The notes beneath the pieces were generated by a model. The model searched no databases. It was not told where the DNA came from and was given only the letters and a program-made list of their open reading frames with translations. A program made the translations under genes and the position numbers. Below, piece by piece: positions 8,746 through 16,852 of a stretch of DNA of 44,561 bases; within the stretch, counting starts at the first letter, position 1; the number at the start of each line of letters is the position of its first letter. This DNA is from Candidatus Hydrogenedentota bacterium (lineage in GTDB: Bacteria; Hydrogenedentota; Hydrogenedentia; Hydrogenedentales; JAJRTN01), in NCBI GenBank assembly GCA_024278275.1, contig JAJRTN010000133.1:1-44561 (forward strand), in the 5' to 3' direction.

Positions 8746-8965
8746 GGGACAGACTACGTAACTTTAGCCTTTTTTGTCTCGTTCCCATGGTCCCCCATGG
8801 GAAAGCAATCCCCCGCCGTCTCCGGCGGAATCTTCAGGTGGGATTGGGCGGCGTGGTTGCATGATCCCGTCGAGGACGAAGAGGCGGCCGATGCCTTCCT
8901 GCAACAGCGCATGCGCATCGGTCGGTCCGTCGGGGCAGGGACGGAACGGGCCGTTCGCCGGGTCT
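8746..8965 (+). pseudogene. Third RAYT remnant (C-terminal part)
   Basis: It opens with GGGACAGACTACGTAACTTTAGCCT, close to the starts of the copies at 2971 and 5201 (shown here only in part). It later reads WAAWLHDPVEDEEAADAF and RMRIGRSVG, resembling the RAYT C-terminal region (W-x-x-WL-x-x-P...RTGRPLG). No start or catalytic part remains. A short block TCTCGTTCCCATGGTCCCCC recurs in altered form near 23321. The remnant fills the gap 8706-9044. Confidence 0.55.
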
Positions 8966-9044
8966 GCTGCGTCCCCGGGGTCCACGTCCCTCCCACCCAT
9001 GATAGAATGGCCGCAATTCTCATCGTGGAGTTTTCCCCGGCATC

Positions 9045-10460
9045 ATGCTGTTCAATTCCTTCGAGTTCATGCTGTTCTTTCCCGCCGTCGTGGTGCTGCA
9101 TTTCGCCCTGCCGCAACGGTTCCGCTGGGTGCTGCTGCTCTTGGCGAGCTATGCCTTCTACATGGCGTGGAAGCCGGGCTACGTGGTGCTCCTCTGGTGG
9201 TCCACGGTGGTGGATTATTTCGCGGGGCTGGGCCTGGGCCGGGCCAGGCGCCGGGGGCTTCGGCGGCTCTTGCTCCTCGCCAGTCTCTTCACCAACCTGG
9301 GGCTGCTCTTCGTCTTCAAGTACTACGGTTTCTTCGCCGCGAGTCTCGATCCCGGGCTGGCGCGGCTCGGCTGGACCTTCCGCCTTCCCGACGCGCCCTG
9401 GGTGCTGCCGGTGGGGATCTCGTTCTACACCTTCCAGACCCTCGCCTATACCATCGAGGTCTATCGGGGCACGCAGGCGCCCGAGCGTCACTTGGGCCGT
9501 TTCGCGCTGTATGTCGCCTTCTTCCCGCAACTCGTGGCGGGCCCTATCGAACGCGCGCGTAACCTGTTGCCCCAGTTCCGCGAACACCACGGTTTCGACT
9601 ACGCCCGAGTGACCGACGGTCTCCGTTTGATGGGTTGGGGACTGTTCAAGAAAGTGGTCATCGCCGACCGTATCGCCGAGCTGGTCGATTCCGTGTACGG
9701 CGCGCCGGGGGACTATGCCGGTCCGGCCGTGGCGGTGGCCACCGTGTTCTACGCCTTCCAGATCTACTGCGATTTCTCCGGCTACAGTGACATCGCCATC
9801 GGCGCGGCGCGGGTCCTGGGCTACCGGCTCATGCAAAACTTCGACCGCCCCTACTTCGCCGTGTCCATCGCCGACTTCTGGCGCCGGTGGCATATCTCCC
9901 TTTCGACCTGGTTCCGCGACTATCTTTACATCCCTCTTGGTGGGAATCGCGTCGGTCTCCCGCGCTGGTGCGTCAACATCGTCATCGTCTTTGTCCTGAG
10001 CGGCCTCTGGCACGGCGCGAACTGGACCTTCCTCGGCTGGGGCGCGCTCCACGCGATGTACCTGTTGGCGGGCCGGGCCATGGCGCCCCTGTGGGCGCGG
10101 TGTGGCGACCATGCCGCCGTTCGGTGCCTGCGCGGTCTCGGCGTGTTCACCCTCGTGTGTTTCGCCTGGATCTTCTTTCGCGCCCGGACCCTGGGCGACG
10201 CAATGACCCTGATCCGCGCCCTGCCCACGGGCTGGGGTAGTTTTCCCCATTTTGCCGTGCCGGGACCGACCCTGGTCCTGCTGTCTTGCCTGGTTGTTTT
10301 TCTTCTGACGGTCCAGTTTGCGCAGGGCTTCGGTCCGCTGAACGAACGCTTCATTCATCAACCGCTCTGGCTTCGATGGAGCGTCTATTCCGCGGCACTC
10401 TGGGGGATTTTCCTCCTGGGCGCCCTGAAGCAAACCCAGTTCATTTACTTCGTTTTTTGA
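9045..10460 (+). CDS. MBOAT family O-acyltransferase (AlgI-like)
   Basis: The protein has 471 residues and many membrane helices. The start ATG 9045 gives MLFNSFEFMLFFPAVVVLHF, the standard MBOAT/AlgI opening. The invariant histidine is His323 in SGLWHGANWTF, and the family motif YCDFSGYSDIAIG is present before RPYFAVSIADFWRRWHIS. Members of this family move acyl groups, usually acetyl, across the inner membrane to polysaccharide or other exported acceptors. The next gene, 9 bases downstream, encodes an SGNH-like partner, the usual two-component layout for polysaccharide O-acetylation. The polymer itself is not encoded in the window. GGAG lies rather far (about 13 bases) from the start. Confidence 0.9.
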   Translation: MLFNSFEFMLFFPAVVVLHFALPQRFRWVLLLLASYAFYMAWKPGYVVLLWWSTVVDYFAGLGLGRARRRGLRRLLLLASLFTNLGLLFVFKYYGFFAASLDPGLARLGWTFRLPDAPWVLPVGISFYTFQTLAYTIEVYRGTQAPERHLGRFALYVAFFPQLVAGPIERARNLLPQFREHHGFDYARVTDGLRLMGWGLFKKVVIADRIAELVDSVYGAPGDYAGPAVAVATVFYAFQIYCDFSGYSDIAIGAARVLGYRLMQNFDRPYFAVSIADFWRRWHISLSTWFRDYLYIPLGGNRVGLPRWCVNIVIVFVLSGLWHGANWTFLGWGALHAMYLLAGRAMAPLWARCGDHAAVRCLRGLGVFTLVCFAWIFFRARTLGDAMTLIRALPTGWGSFPHFAVPGPTLVLLSCLVVFLLTVQFAQGFGPLNERFIHQPLWLRWSVYSAALWGIFLLGALKQTQFIYFVF

Positions 10461-10469
10461 GACGGCGCC

Positions 10470-11444
10470 ATGCGTGATTTCGCCAAACTGACTCTTCGGC
10501 TTATTCTCCTGCTCGGCATAAACGCCGTGCTCGGGTGGGCCGTGCTGTGTGTCCACGAGGCCGTCCTGCCCGACTACGCCCCCTGGGAGACGGACAGCCG
10601 CCTGCTCATCATGCCCGAGAACACCTATTTCGGCGCCGCTTTTCTCGGGACCAGCCACGCCTACCTCTTCTCGCGCTTCAAGAAGAACCACGCCATCACC
10701 GAATCGGAACTGGGCTGTACGGTCTTCAACATGGCCCTGCCCACCGGCGGCGGCGTACGGCCCGCCCGTTTCTACTTCGAGACCTTTCTCGCCCGAGGCA
10801 ACCGTTGCGATGTGCTCGTCTATTTCCTGGATCCCTTCGTCTTTTTCGCCACGGGTCCCAACGACGGCCACAAGTTCGTGTGGTTCGAGCCCTTTCGCCT
10901 GCGTTTCTTCCTCCGCCTGGCCCTCGACAGCTATCCCCACGCGCAACTCATCGACTATGTACGGTCCAAGTTCGGCCCGGACTGGCTTTTCCAACACTAC
11001 GAGCCCCTCATCGAGCACACCGGCCGCCTCACCCCCGCGGACCTGGATCCCGGGCGCATCCGTATGCGCCGTGACAGCCTCTACTACCAGGGCCTGTCCG
11101 ACGCCAACTTCCGCCGTTACCGCCGGGACTTCACGCGGATCGCCCGGCGCTGCGAAGAGGAAGGCATTCCCCTCGTCGTCATCATCCCGCCGACCCTCCT
11201 CGGCCCCGAAGCCGGCGCGGGCCCGGTGATCGCCTGGTTGAAGCAAAAGCAGGCGCGGTTCCCCTTCATCTTTCAAGACGATGTGGACGTCATGCCCGAG
11301 CCCCGCTACTATTACAACCTCGACCATCTCAACACCAAAGGCGTCCGGTACTTCATGCGCCACCATGTGGCGACGGTGGTCAAGGACGCACGCCAGGGCA
11401 TGGGGACAGGTGACGCAGCTTCCCGTGCATTGGTGCATGATTGA
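10470..11444 (+). CDS. SGNH-like (AlgJ/AlgX/DltD-type) partner of the acyltransferase
   Basis: The protein has 324 residues. An N-terminal helix (about 8-28) anchors or exports it. Ser62 sits in GTSH, the first SGNH block, and DHLN at 285-288 supplies the Asp-His pair of the last block, so the catalytic set looks complete. It would act in the periplasm, transferring or removing acyl groups delivered by the MBOAT protein. The gene follows the MBOAT stop by 9 bases and is probably co-transcribed. Its last 15 or so residues (after VVKDARQG) are encoded by sequence resembling the ends of the RAYT remnants (GGGGACAGGTGACGCAG), so the native C-terminus may have been replaced. Confidence 0.75.
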   Translation: MRDFAKLTLRLILLLGINAVLGWAVLCVHEAVLPDYAPWETDSRLLIMPENTYFGAAFLGTSHAYLFSRFKKNHAITESELGCTVFNMALPTGGGVRPARFYFETFLARGNRCDVLVYFLDPFVFFATGPNDGHKFVWFEPFRLRFFLRLALDSYPHAQLIDYVRSKFGPDWLFQHYEPLIEHTGRLTPADLDPGRIRMRRDSLYYQGLSDANFRRYRRDFTRIARRCEEEGIPLVVIIPPTLLGPEAGAGPVIAWLKQKQARFPFIFQDDVDVMPEPRYYYNLDHLNTKGVRYFMRHHVATVVKDARQGMGTGDAASRALVHD

Positions 11445-11564
11445 TGCGTGGAGTCGGGGAAAAACCGAGAAACGCGCGGGACAACGATGCGGTAGGCATG
11501 TTCTTCACGCCGGGGAGGACATGCACGACCGTGGCGGTTGAGATAATCCAAATGTTGCGTAAAG
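11445..11564. other. Non-coding spacer with a short palindrome
   Basis: No gene is seen. GCATGT (11496-11501) pairs with ACATGC (11519-11524) around a C-rich loop. This is a short palindrome of the kind scattered through the other gaps. Confidence 0.4.
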
Positions 11565-11680
11565 GGTAACCGTTCACGATTAGCATGCCCGAGGTGGAAG
11601 CCTCTTCTACGTTGTCGGGCCGCGTTGTGACAAGATGCTCGCCATGGACTCATCTATAAACTGTCATCCCCGCGAACGCG
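11565..11680. repeat. Dispersed palindromic repeat, family A, copy 2 (inverted relative to copy 1)
   Basis: It matches the reverse complement of 135-280, with differences at a few bases and loss of most of the internal hairpin. Shared blocks include AAGCCTCTTCTACGTTGTCG and TTGTGACAAGATG. Its right edge runs into the GCGGGGAT palindrome at 11663-11746. Confidence 0.8.
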
Positions 11681-11746
11681 GGGATCCATGAGTTGACGGC
11701 ATGACTTCACCCTTTTTCATGGATTTCCGCGTTCGCGGGGATGATG
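11663..11746. repeat. Inverted repeat of the CATCCCCGCGAACGCGGGGAT type
   Basis: The left arm around TCATCCCCGCGAACGCGGGG and the right arm around CCGCGTTCGCGGGGATGATG are near reverse complements, each also internally palindromic (CCCCGCGAACGCGGGG). This is a common dispersed repeat class. It could form a cruciform or a strong RNA hairpin. Confidence 0.7.
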
Positions 11747-11914
11747 GCTTGAGGGGGCGCCAACGGCTGGTCGATACCTTAATACTACTAACAGTCAGAA
11801 TCGTTAACTTTGTTTGCCCTTTTCGAGGGGGATGGGCCTAAGTCATTGTGCTATAACATGTTGGCGGAGATGGTAAAGAAGGAAATCTTGGCAGGGACGA
11901 AGGCTCTTGTCTTA

Positions 11915-12097
11915 TGTGGCACAGCCGCCCTCTGTGGGCCGTACTCGGCCCGAACCGGGGGCTGTGGAACCCGCAGGGTTCCATCCCCGCACCCCTACGG
12001 CTATTTGCCTTCTCCGAGCAACAGACCTTGAATGCGCGTAAAAGTTCGAGTCCAATTGGGGCCTATCGGCCCCACAGCCGAGGGCGGCCGTGCCACA
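11915..12097. repeat. 183-bp MITE-like element with TGTGGCAC ends
   Basis: The left end reads TGTGGCACAGCCGCCCTC and the right end is the reverse complement of TGTGGCACGGCCGCCCTC, extending to a second shared block TGTGGG(G)CC. No coding capacity is seen inside. To its left (11812-11914) there is a short protein-like reading stretch without a good start that the element interrupts. Together with the repeats before it, it accounts for the gene-free region 11445-12248. Confidence 0.65.
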
Positions 12098-12248
12098 TTC
12101 AAAAAGCCTCTGCGCCGTGATCGGTTGCGACCAGACGGTCGCGCTATGCAACAAGAGGATAAAGGCGACGGCGTAACCGCGGTTGGGTAGCTCTTTTCGC
12201 GCGGGACCCCATCACCATGGACGAAGTCCTCGCGATTTTCGTCGGTCG

Positions 12249-12285
12249 GGAGCGGGAGGTCAACAATTGACCGACCTCCCGCTCC
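12249..12285 (-). terminator. Terminator-like hairpin after the cytochrome gene
   Basis: GGAGCGGGAGGTC (12249-12261) and GACCTCCCGCTCC (12273-12285) form a perfect 13-bp stem with an 11-base loop. It begins 16 bases past the cytochrome stop on the - strand. No clear T run follows, so it may act as a factor-assisted terminator or an mRNA-stabilising stem. Confidence 0.65.
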
Positions 12286-12300
12286 TCCGATGTCGTGTCC

Positions 12301-13809
12301 TTACAACGCCGCCAGGATTTCCTCGGCTTTCGTGTTGGCGTCGTTGAGCACCGCCATAAGGTAGTTGTGGTTGTGGAAGCCGCCGCTTTCGTCACCCTCG
12401 GCGAGGGCGAGGTTGGTCTGTGCTTCCTCAAGCTTCGTCAGGAGGGTCGGGTCGGTCACTCCGTCCATGGCCTGCTCGGCAGCCGTCACGTTGTCCAGGG
12501 TCGTGGTGTAGAGCGTCTCGAATTCCGTCTGGAAGTCCGTGATCGTCGTCGAGGCGTCCATCCCCGGATGGCACTGCTCGCAGGACGCCGTGGTGTCGCC
12601 GTCCTCCTGCACGAACACCGCCCAACTATGTCCGTGGAACATGGACGAGTTCGTGTCTTCCACGTCGGCGGCGTACATGTGGCAACTGGTACAGGTCGCT
12701 CCCGGCATGGTGTGCGTCGAGGGCACGCCGACGCCGCCGGTGGCGCTCCAGATGTCGTAGCTCAGGTGGTCCGTGTCGGGGAAACGCAGGCTCCCGTGGC
12801 ACTGGCCGCACAACTCGGAATTGTTGGTCACCGCTTCGTACCGACCGGTCGACGAGTTGAAGTAGGCAGGCGTGCTGGGCTCGTGCGGGTTGTGGCAGGC
12901 CACGCAAGCCACGTCGGGCCACTGGTCGCCGTTGGCCGAAGCGGTGTTTGCGTCGAACACCCCTCCCGGAGCCGTGAAGAAATACGTTAGCGCCTCGGCC
13001 TCGCTCATCCCGCCGTTCGCCATCACCGCCGTGGGCCCGTGGCAGGCAATGCAATTCTCGGCATCGGCGCCGTTGATGACGTCGTCGGGGGTTTCACCCG
13101 CGCGCTCCGCGGCCAGCTCTTCGGCCACGTCAGCCTGAGTCAGGCTGTGCTTGCTGATCTTCCATGCGTCGAAGGTGAGGTGGTCCGTGTCGGGGAAACG
13201 CAGCGTGCCGTGGCACTGGCCGCACAACTCGGACGAGTCGCTCATCGGCACGTGCTGGGCCGTTCGCGAGTCGAATAACGCCAGGGCGGGCTTCGACTCC
13301 GGATGATCCGCGGGGGCGTCGTGGCACGACAAGCACCCCACATTTTCCCATTCGGTGGTGTTGGCGGGCAACGTGCCGTTGAAGAACGTTCCGCCCGAGG
13401 TGGTGAAGAAGTACGTCAGTGCCTCGGCCTCGCTCATCCCGCCGTTCGCCATCACCGCCGTGGGCCCGTGGCAGGCGATGCAATTCTCGGCATCGGCGCC
13501 GTTGATGACGTCGTCGGGGATTTCACCCGCGCGCTCCGCGGCCAGTTCTTCGGCCACGTCGGCCTGGGTGAGATAGTGTGGTTCCGCCACCCCTGCCTGC
13601 GCCACGTCGTTGTGGCATTGCATACACTGCGCCTGGGTCAGGGCTGGGGGAGGGGGGAGGGGGCACCCGGCAAGGAGGAGAGCCCCCACGGCGACCGTCG
13701 ATGCCCCGTACAGGCGCCAGCGGCCGAAAGCCTTCGGTCGGTGGTTGTTCAACCTTCTTATCGTCTTTCCCCCTACATTGGTCATTGTGGATTGGAATTC
13801 CGATTGCAT
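12301..13809 (-). CDS. Nine-haem c-type cytochrome lipoprotein with duplicated module
   Basis: The protein has 502 residues. ATG 13809 follows AGGAGGT by 6 bases; the frame stays open to 13881, but that part is promoter. LLLAGC with Cys49 is a lipobox. Nine CxxCH haem sites are visible: CMQCH, CIACH, CLSCH, CGQCH, CIACH, CVACH, CGQCH, CTSCH and CEQCH. A stretch beginning LTQADVAEELAAERAGE and ending EAEALTYFF occurs twice with almost identical residues and DNA. The C-terminal NHNYLMAVLNDA pattern resembles the end of cytochrome c552/NrfA-related proteins. It should carry electrons on the periplasmic face or outer membrane. Own promoter and hairpin suggest a single-gene unit. No oxidoreductase partner or c-type maturation gene is nearby, so the electron acceptor is unknown. 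Confidence 0.85.
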   Translation of the reverse strand: MQSEFQSTMTNVGGKTIRRLNNHRPKAFGRWRLYGASTVAVGALLLAGCPLPPPPALTQAQCMQCHNDVAQAGVAEPHYLTQADVAEELAAERAGEIPDDVINGADAENCIACHGPTAVMANGGMSEAEALTYFFTTSGGTFFNGTLPANTTEWENVGCLSCHDAPADHPESKPALALFDSRTAQHVPMSDSSELCGQCHGTLRFPDTDHLTFDAWKISKHSLTQADVAEELAAERAGETPDDVINGADAENCIACHGPTAVMANGGMSEAEALTYFFTAPGGVFDANTASANGDQWPDVACVACHNPHEPSTPAYFNSSTGRYEAVTNNSELCGQCHGSLRFPDTDHLSYDIWSATGGVGVPSTHTMPGATCTSCHMYAADVEDTNSSMFHGHSWAVFVQEDGDTTASCEQCHPGMDASTTITDFQTEFETLYTTTLDNVTAAEQAMDGVTDPTLLTKLEEAQTNLALAEGDESGGFHNHNYLMAVLNDANTKAEEILAAL

Positions 13810-13852
13810 AGTTCCACCTCCTGATGGTTCCGCCACACTTAAAAAACATTCC

Positions 13853-13881
13853 ATTGTACTATGGATGGGCATCAAAGTCAA
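13853..13881 (-). promoter_or_regulatory. Sigma-70-type promoter for the cytochrome gene
   Basis: On the - strand TTGACT (13881-13876) and TACAAT (13858-13853) are separated by exactly 17 bases. The predicted start of transcription would leave a leader of about 35-40 bases before ATG 13809. Confidence 0.7.
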
Positions 13882-13912
13882 ATTGGTAAATCAAACAATT
13901 GGTAAATCAAAC
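13881..13912. repeat. Two tandem 16-bp repeats at the -35 edge
   Basis: AATTGGTAAATCAAAC occurs twice back to back (13881-13896 and 13897-13912), followed by the partial CAATTGG. It is AT-rich in a GC-rich genome and touches the -35 box of the cytochrome promoter. It could be an activator or repressor site or an UP-like element, which is an inference. Confidence 0.6.
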
Positions 13913-14189
13913 AACAACAAACAATTGGTCGATCCGGATCGGCTTGGGTTAATCTCGGGAACACCGTATGTTCTTATAATTCTGGTGCATTGGGACACCA
14001 GCGAAGGTGTAATGTTGCCGTGGAGATGGGGGAACGGAATGGTTGCTCAGGGACCAGAGAGAAAGGGGGCACGCCGTAGCCTTCAAAAGGCCCACCATAA
14101 CCATGTGGCTTGGTTCAGGCGGTCTTGTAATCGGTAGCAGACCGATGGACACGGGTCCGCGTGCACGATACTCGGTGTCTCTTGAGGCA

Positions 14190-14324
14190 TTTGCGAAATC
14201 GAGGATTTCTTCACGTGCTATCCGCGGGACCGCGTTCGGTCCCAGTATTTCGTATGTTGCGGTTAAGATAGCCGGAACACACAGGATAATGTGGTGGACA
14301 TACTGAAAATCGTTTTTTCGCAAA
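14190..14324. repeat. 135-bp MITE-like repeat, family B, copy 1
   Basis: It begins TTTGCGAAA and ends TTTCGCAAA. Its sequence matches 36664-36794 in the opposite orientation, sharing TTTGCGAAATCGAGGAT, the palindrome-like CCGCGTTCGGTCCC and TTCGTATGTTG. It sits in the gap 13882-14382, between the cytochrome promoter and the GH5-like stop. I see no gene in that gap. Confidence 0.75.
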
Positions 14325-14382
14325 TGGCACTTTTGGGTTTGGTGCTTCTCCCGACCGGTTCGTGATCGTCCGGTCCGCCCCT

Positions 14383-15873
14383 TCACGCCTTCCGCATGAC
14401 CCGCACCACCAGGTCGTGCCTGAAATCGGGCAGTGCGATGGTCGTTGCCGAACCATCGTTGATGGTCACGGCGGGGGAACATTCCCCCGTCTTGGGGCTG
14501 ACCAGGCTTACGATCCAGTCGCCGTCGGGCAGATCGAGAACGACGCTCCCTCCACAGGGCTCCCCGTAAGCGGGGTTCAACCGTTCCCGCGCGTCCGCGA
14601 GGTAGATCGACAGGTCTTCATCCTCCACGCCAAAGACCGAGGCGACGCAATGTTCCGGCACCGCCTTCAGCCGGTCGCGCAGGGGGCGGCATCGCACCAG
14701 GTCCAGGCCGTGGATGTAGCGCGACAGGTGCATGAACCAGGTTCGAATCGATTTGCTCGATTCTTCCGTGCCCGTTTCCAGGTGGTTGTTGATGGAGAAG
14801 TCGATATAGTCATAATGGGCGCCGCAGAAGAGGGCCGTCCACGCGCGCTTGCGGTGGATGGTCCAGCCCATGGGGTCGCGGTACTGGCTGGCGCAGTTGT
14901 CTTCGTCGTGGTTCAGCGCCCTGGTTTCGTTGAAGTAGATATCCAGCGAGTAGTCCCGGAAGGCCTCCAGGTTCATTTCGGCGTGCATGAACCGGCCCAG
15001 GTTGTAGTGTTTGCCCCGGTAGCGCATGTTCGACAGGGCGTGGGCATTCACCACGTCGTAGTCCATCGTCGCGAAGGCCCGTTCGGCGAACTGAAACACG
15101 TCCAGCCGGTTTTCCACGCCGGGCAGGGCGTAGGCAAAGGCCTCCTGTCCGAAGACAAGATGCCGGTTCGGCAAGTCTGCCTCCGTCTCGCGAATGATCG
15201 CGATGAGGGCATCGAGCCAGGCGTTCACCTCGTCGGTGCCCGGCGCGCCTTCCACCGGCACATTTCCCCCCGGCTCGTTACATACCTCCCAGACGATGTT
15301 GTCGTACCCGTTCAGTTCTTCAACGATCTTTCGCGCAAAGGCTTGCTGCCGCGCCCACAGCTTTTCGTGGCGCATGGTGGTGTAGTCGTACCAGGAGATG
15401 GTTTCCACGTCGTTCAGGTTGTTCGCCCCATTCAACGGGTTCAGTGCCCAGATAGCGTCGGCGTAGGTGTTGCTGAAAAGCACCACCTCCACCACCACGC
15501 CACACTTGGAAGCCATGCTCAAGAATCCATTCAACCGGTAGAAGAACTCCGGATTCCACTGGTCCAGGTCATACTTGAATTGCCCGTCCTGCGCCAATTC
15601 CGGCGCCACCCGGCGATAGGGGGCCACGTAATCCGTGGACTCGGGTTTGCAGGTCGAATAGGGGTTCATGGAACTCTGCAATTCGCGGAACAGCAGGAAG
15701 AGTCGGCTGAAATGGATGCCTTTCTCCGCGCAATCCACCAGGTAGCGTTCATAGGAAAAGGGCCGGTTCATCACCGCGCCATAATGCTCCGTGGGGGTCA
15801 ACAGCATGATGGTCTTTCCCCGGAACTCGAAGACCTTGGGATTGTCGGGATGTAAGCGGATGGGATTTGCCAT
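14383..15873 (-). CDS. GH5-like (cellulase-superfamily) glycoside hydrolase
   Basis: The protein has 496 residues. ATG 15873 (MANPIRLHPDNPKVFEFRGK) follows GGAAGGA by 9 bases; the longer frame upstream overlaps the phosphoesterase gene. It has no export signal. The barrel includes NIVWEVCNEPGG with Glu200, the typical acid/base after Asn in clan GH-A. Later FGQEAFAYALPG and the region GRFMHAEMNLEAF contain candidate nucleophile glutamates. The tail (about 410-496) reads as a small beta domain (VVLDLPDGDWIVSLVSPKTG) common after such barrels. It is the last gene of the - strand series starting at 21580, only 49 bases after the phosphoesterase stop. Exact GH family and substrate are unclear; apiosidase-like or GH5-like relatives are both possible. 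Confidence 0.7.
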   Translation of the reverse strand: MANPIRLHPDNPKVFEFRGKTIMLLTPTEHYGAVMNRPFSYERYLVDCAEKGIHFSRLFLLFRELQSSMNPYSTCKPESTDYVAPYRRVAPELAQDGQFKYDLDQWNPEFFYRLNGFLSMASKCGVVVEVVLFSNTYADAIWALNPLNGANNLNDVETISWYDYTTMRHEKLWARQQAFARKIVEELNGYDNIVWEVCNEPGGNVPVEGAPGTDEVNAWLDALIAIIRETEADLPNRHLVFGQEAFAYALPGVENRLDVFQFAERAFATMDYDVVNAHALSNMRYRGKHYNLGRFMHAEMNLEAFRDYSLDIYFNETRALNHDEDNCASQYRDPMGWTIHRKRAWTALFCGAHYDYIDFSINNHLETGTEESSKSIRTWFMHLSRYIHGLDLVRCRPLRDRLKAVPEHCVASVFGVEDEDLSIYLADARERLNPAYGEPCGGSVVLDLPDGDWIVSLVSPKTGECSPAVTINDGSATTIALPDFRHDLVVRVMRKA

Positions 15874-15922
15874 GATCTTTCGTCCTTCCCGGGAAACGCC
15901 CCGGATGTTGCCAAGAAGCAGT

Positions 15923-16852
15923 TTAACGCACGAAGGTGGTGGCCACGGGATAATCGTAAGCGAACTGATCGCGCCAGGCATGGTGGGCGTGGTCGCGCAC
16001 CTTGACCCGGATGCCCTTTTTCCCGATGTAAAGAAAACTGCTGCCCTGGCCGTTGGCCGTGGCGCCGACGCTGAGGTGCAGCACCTCACCCTCACGGCAA
16101 TACCCGCCGCGGCCGTATTGATCCTTGACACCGTAACCGTGGTGCAGATGACCGTGGGCGAAGATCTTGATGTTGTCATACTTCGCGAAAAGGGCGCGCA
16201 TTTCCGCCGATTCCTTCAGATACATGGAGCCGGGGAAAGGCTGGTCTTTCCGGTCCTCGCTGTGCCACGTCGTCTCGAACACAGGCGCGTGGGAAAAGAT
16301 GATCGTCGTCGCCGACCGGTCGGCGGCGAGTTCCTTTTCGAGCCACGCCAACTGCTTCGCTTCCAACCCGCAGATGTGCCGTCCCTTGCCCGTCATGCTG
16401 ATGGTGCTGGTGAAGATGAAGCGGATGCCACGCCGATAGATGCGGTAGTAGAGGGGGAGCCCCGTCGCCTCCCGGTAGGCATCGAGACCGGCGCCGAGAT
16501 CGCCGTTACCCGCCAGGCTGAACACGGGACACGTTGACTTCGCCACCACGGCATCAAGGTAGTCCGCGTAATAGGCGGCGTTGTTCTGCGCCAGGTCACC
16601 CAACACCGCGAGGAAGTCGTGGGGGATCATGGCAAGGTCTTCCATGGCCGCTTTCACGTGGGCGGGTGTTTCGGGGGTCATGATGAGTTGCGGATCCCCC
16701 ATGAGCGCGATCACCAATTCATCGCTCGACACCCACGACGCGGCGGGATTTTCCGCCTGCCGGGGGGACGTCTTCACGCCGAAAGCCGACGATGCGGTGG
16801 ACAGCGCCGCTTCCGCGGCCAGGGTTTTCAGGAACCAGCGCCGATTATTCAT
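15923..16852 (-). CDS. Exported calcineurin-like metallophosphoesterase
   Basis: The protein has 309 residues. The N-terminus MNNRRWFLKTLAAEAALSTA is a twin-arginine-type leader. Metallophosphoesterase motifs appear in order: GDPQ (52-55), GDLAQN (85-90), GNGD (115-118), SHAP (187-190) and HGHLHH (233-238). The usual GNHD is GNGD here, removing the catalytic histidine, and the first motif has Gln instead of His. Metal binding should survive, but phosphoesterase chemistry may be weak or altered. The start overlaps the end of the ZnuA-like gene by 8 bases, which suggests translational coupling and a shared role. The substrate is unknown. Confidence 0.8.
   Translation of the reverse strand: MNNRRWFLKTLAAEAALSTASSAFGVKTSPRQAENPAASWVSSDELVIALMGDPQLIMTPETPAHVKAAMEDLAMIPHDFLAVLGDLAQNNAAYYADYLDAVVAKSTCPVFSLAGNGDLGAGLDAYREATGLPLYYRIYRRGIRFIFTSTISMTGKGRHICGLEAKQLAWLEKELAADRSATTIIFSHAPVFETTWHSEDRKDQPFPGSMYLKESAEMRALFAKYDNIKIFAHGHLHHGYGVKDQYGRGGYCREGEVLHLSVGATANGQGSSFLYIGKKGIRVKVRDHAHHAWRDQFAYDYPVATTFVR

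Noticed and set aside
8754-11438. 894-codon open frame on the - strand opposite the MBOAT and SGNH genes
   Set aside because: Its translation is rich in Glu, Gly, His and Gln without any recognisable motif, and it is antisense to two genes with clear catalytic motifs. Long antisense frames are expected in GC-rich DNA.
11812-11914. Short protein-like stretch before the TGTGGCAC element
   Set aside because: It lacks a convincing start and ribosome site and is too short to assign; described only as part of the gap.
14190-14324. Possible IS200-type transposase fragment in the family B repeat (a HHII-like motif on the - strand)
   Set aside because: The resemblance is limited to a few residues and is not kept in the second copy, so the repeat is treated as non-coding.
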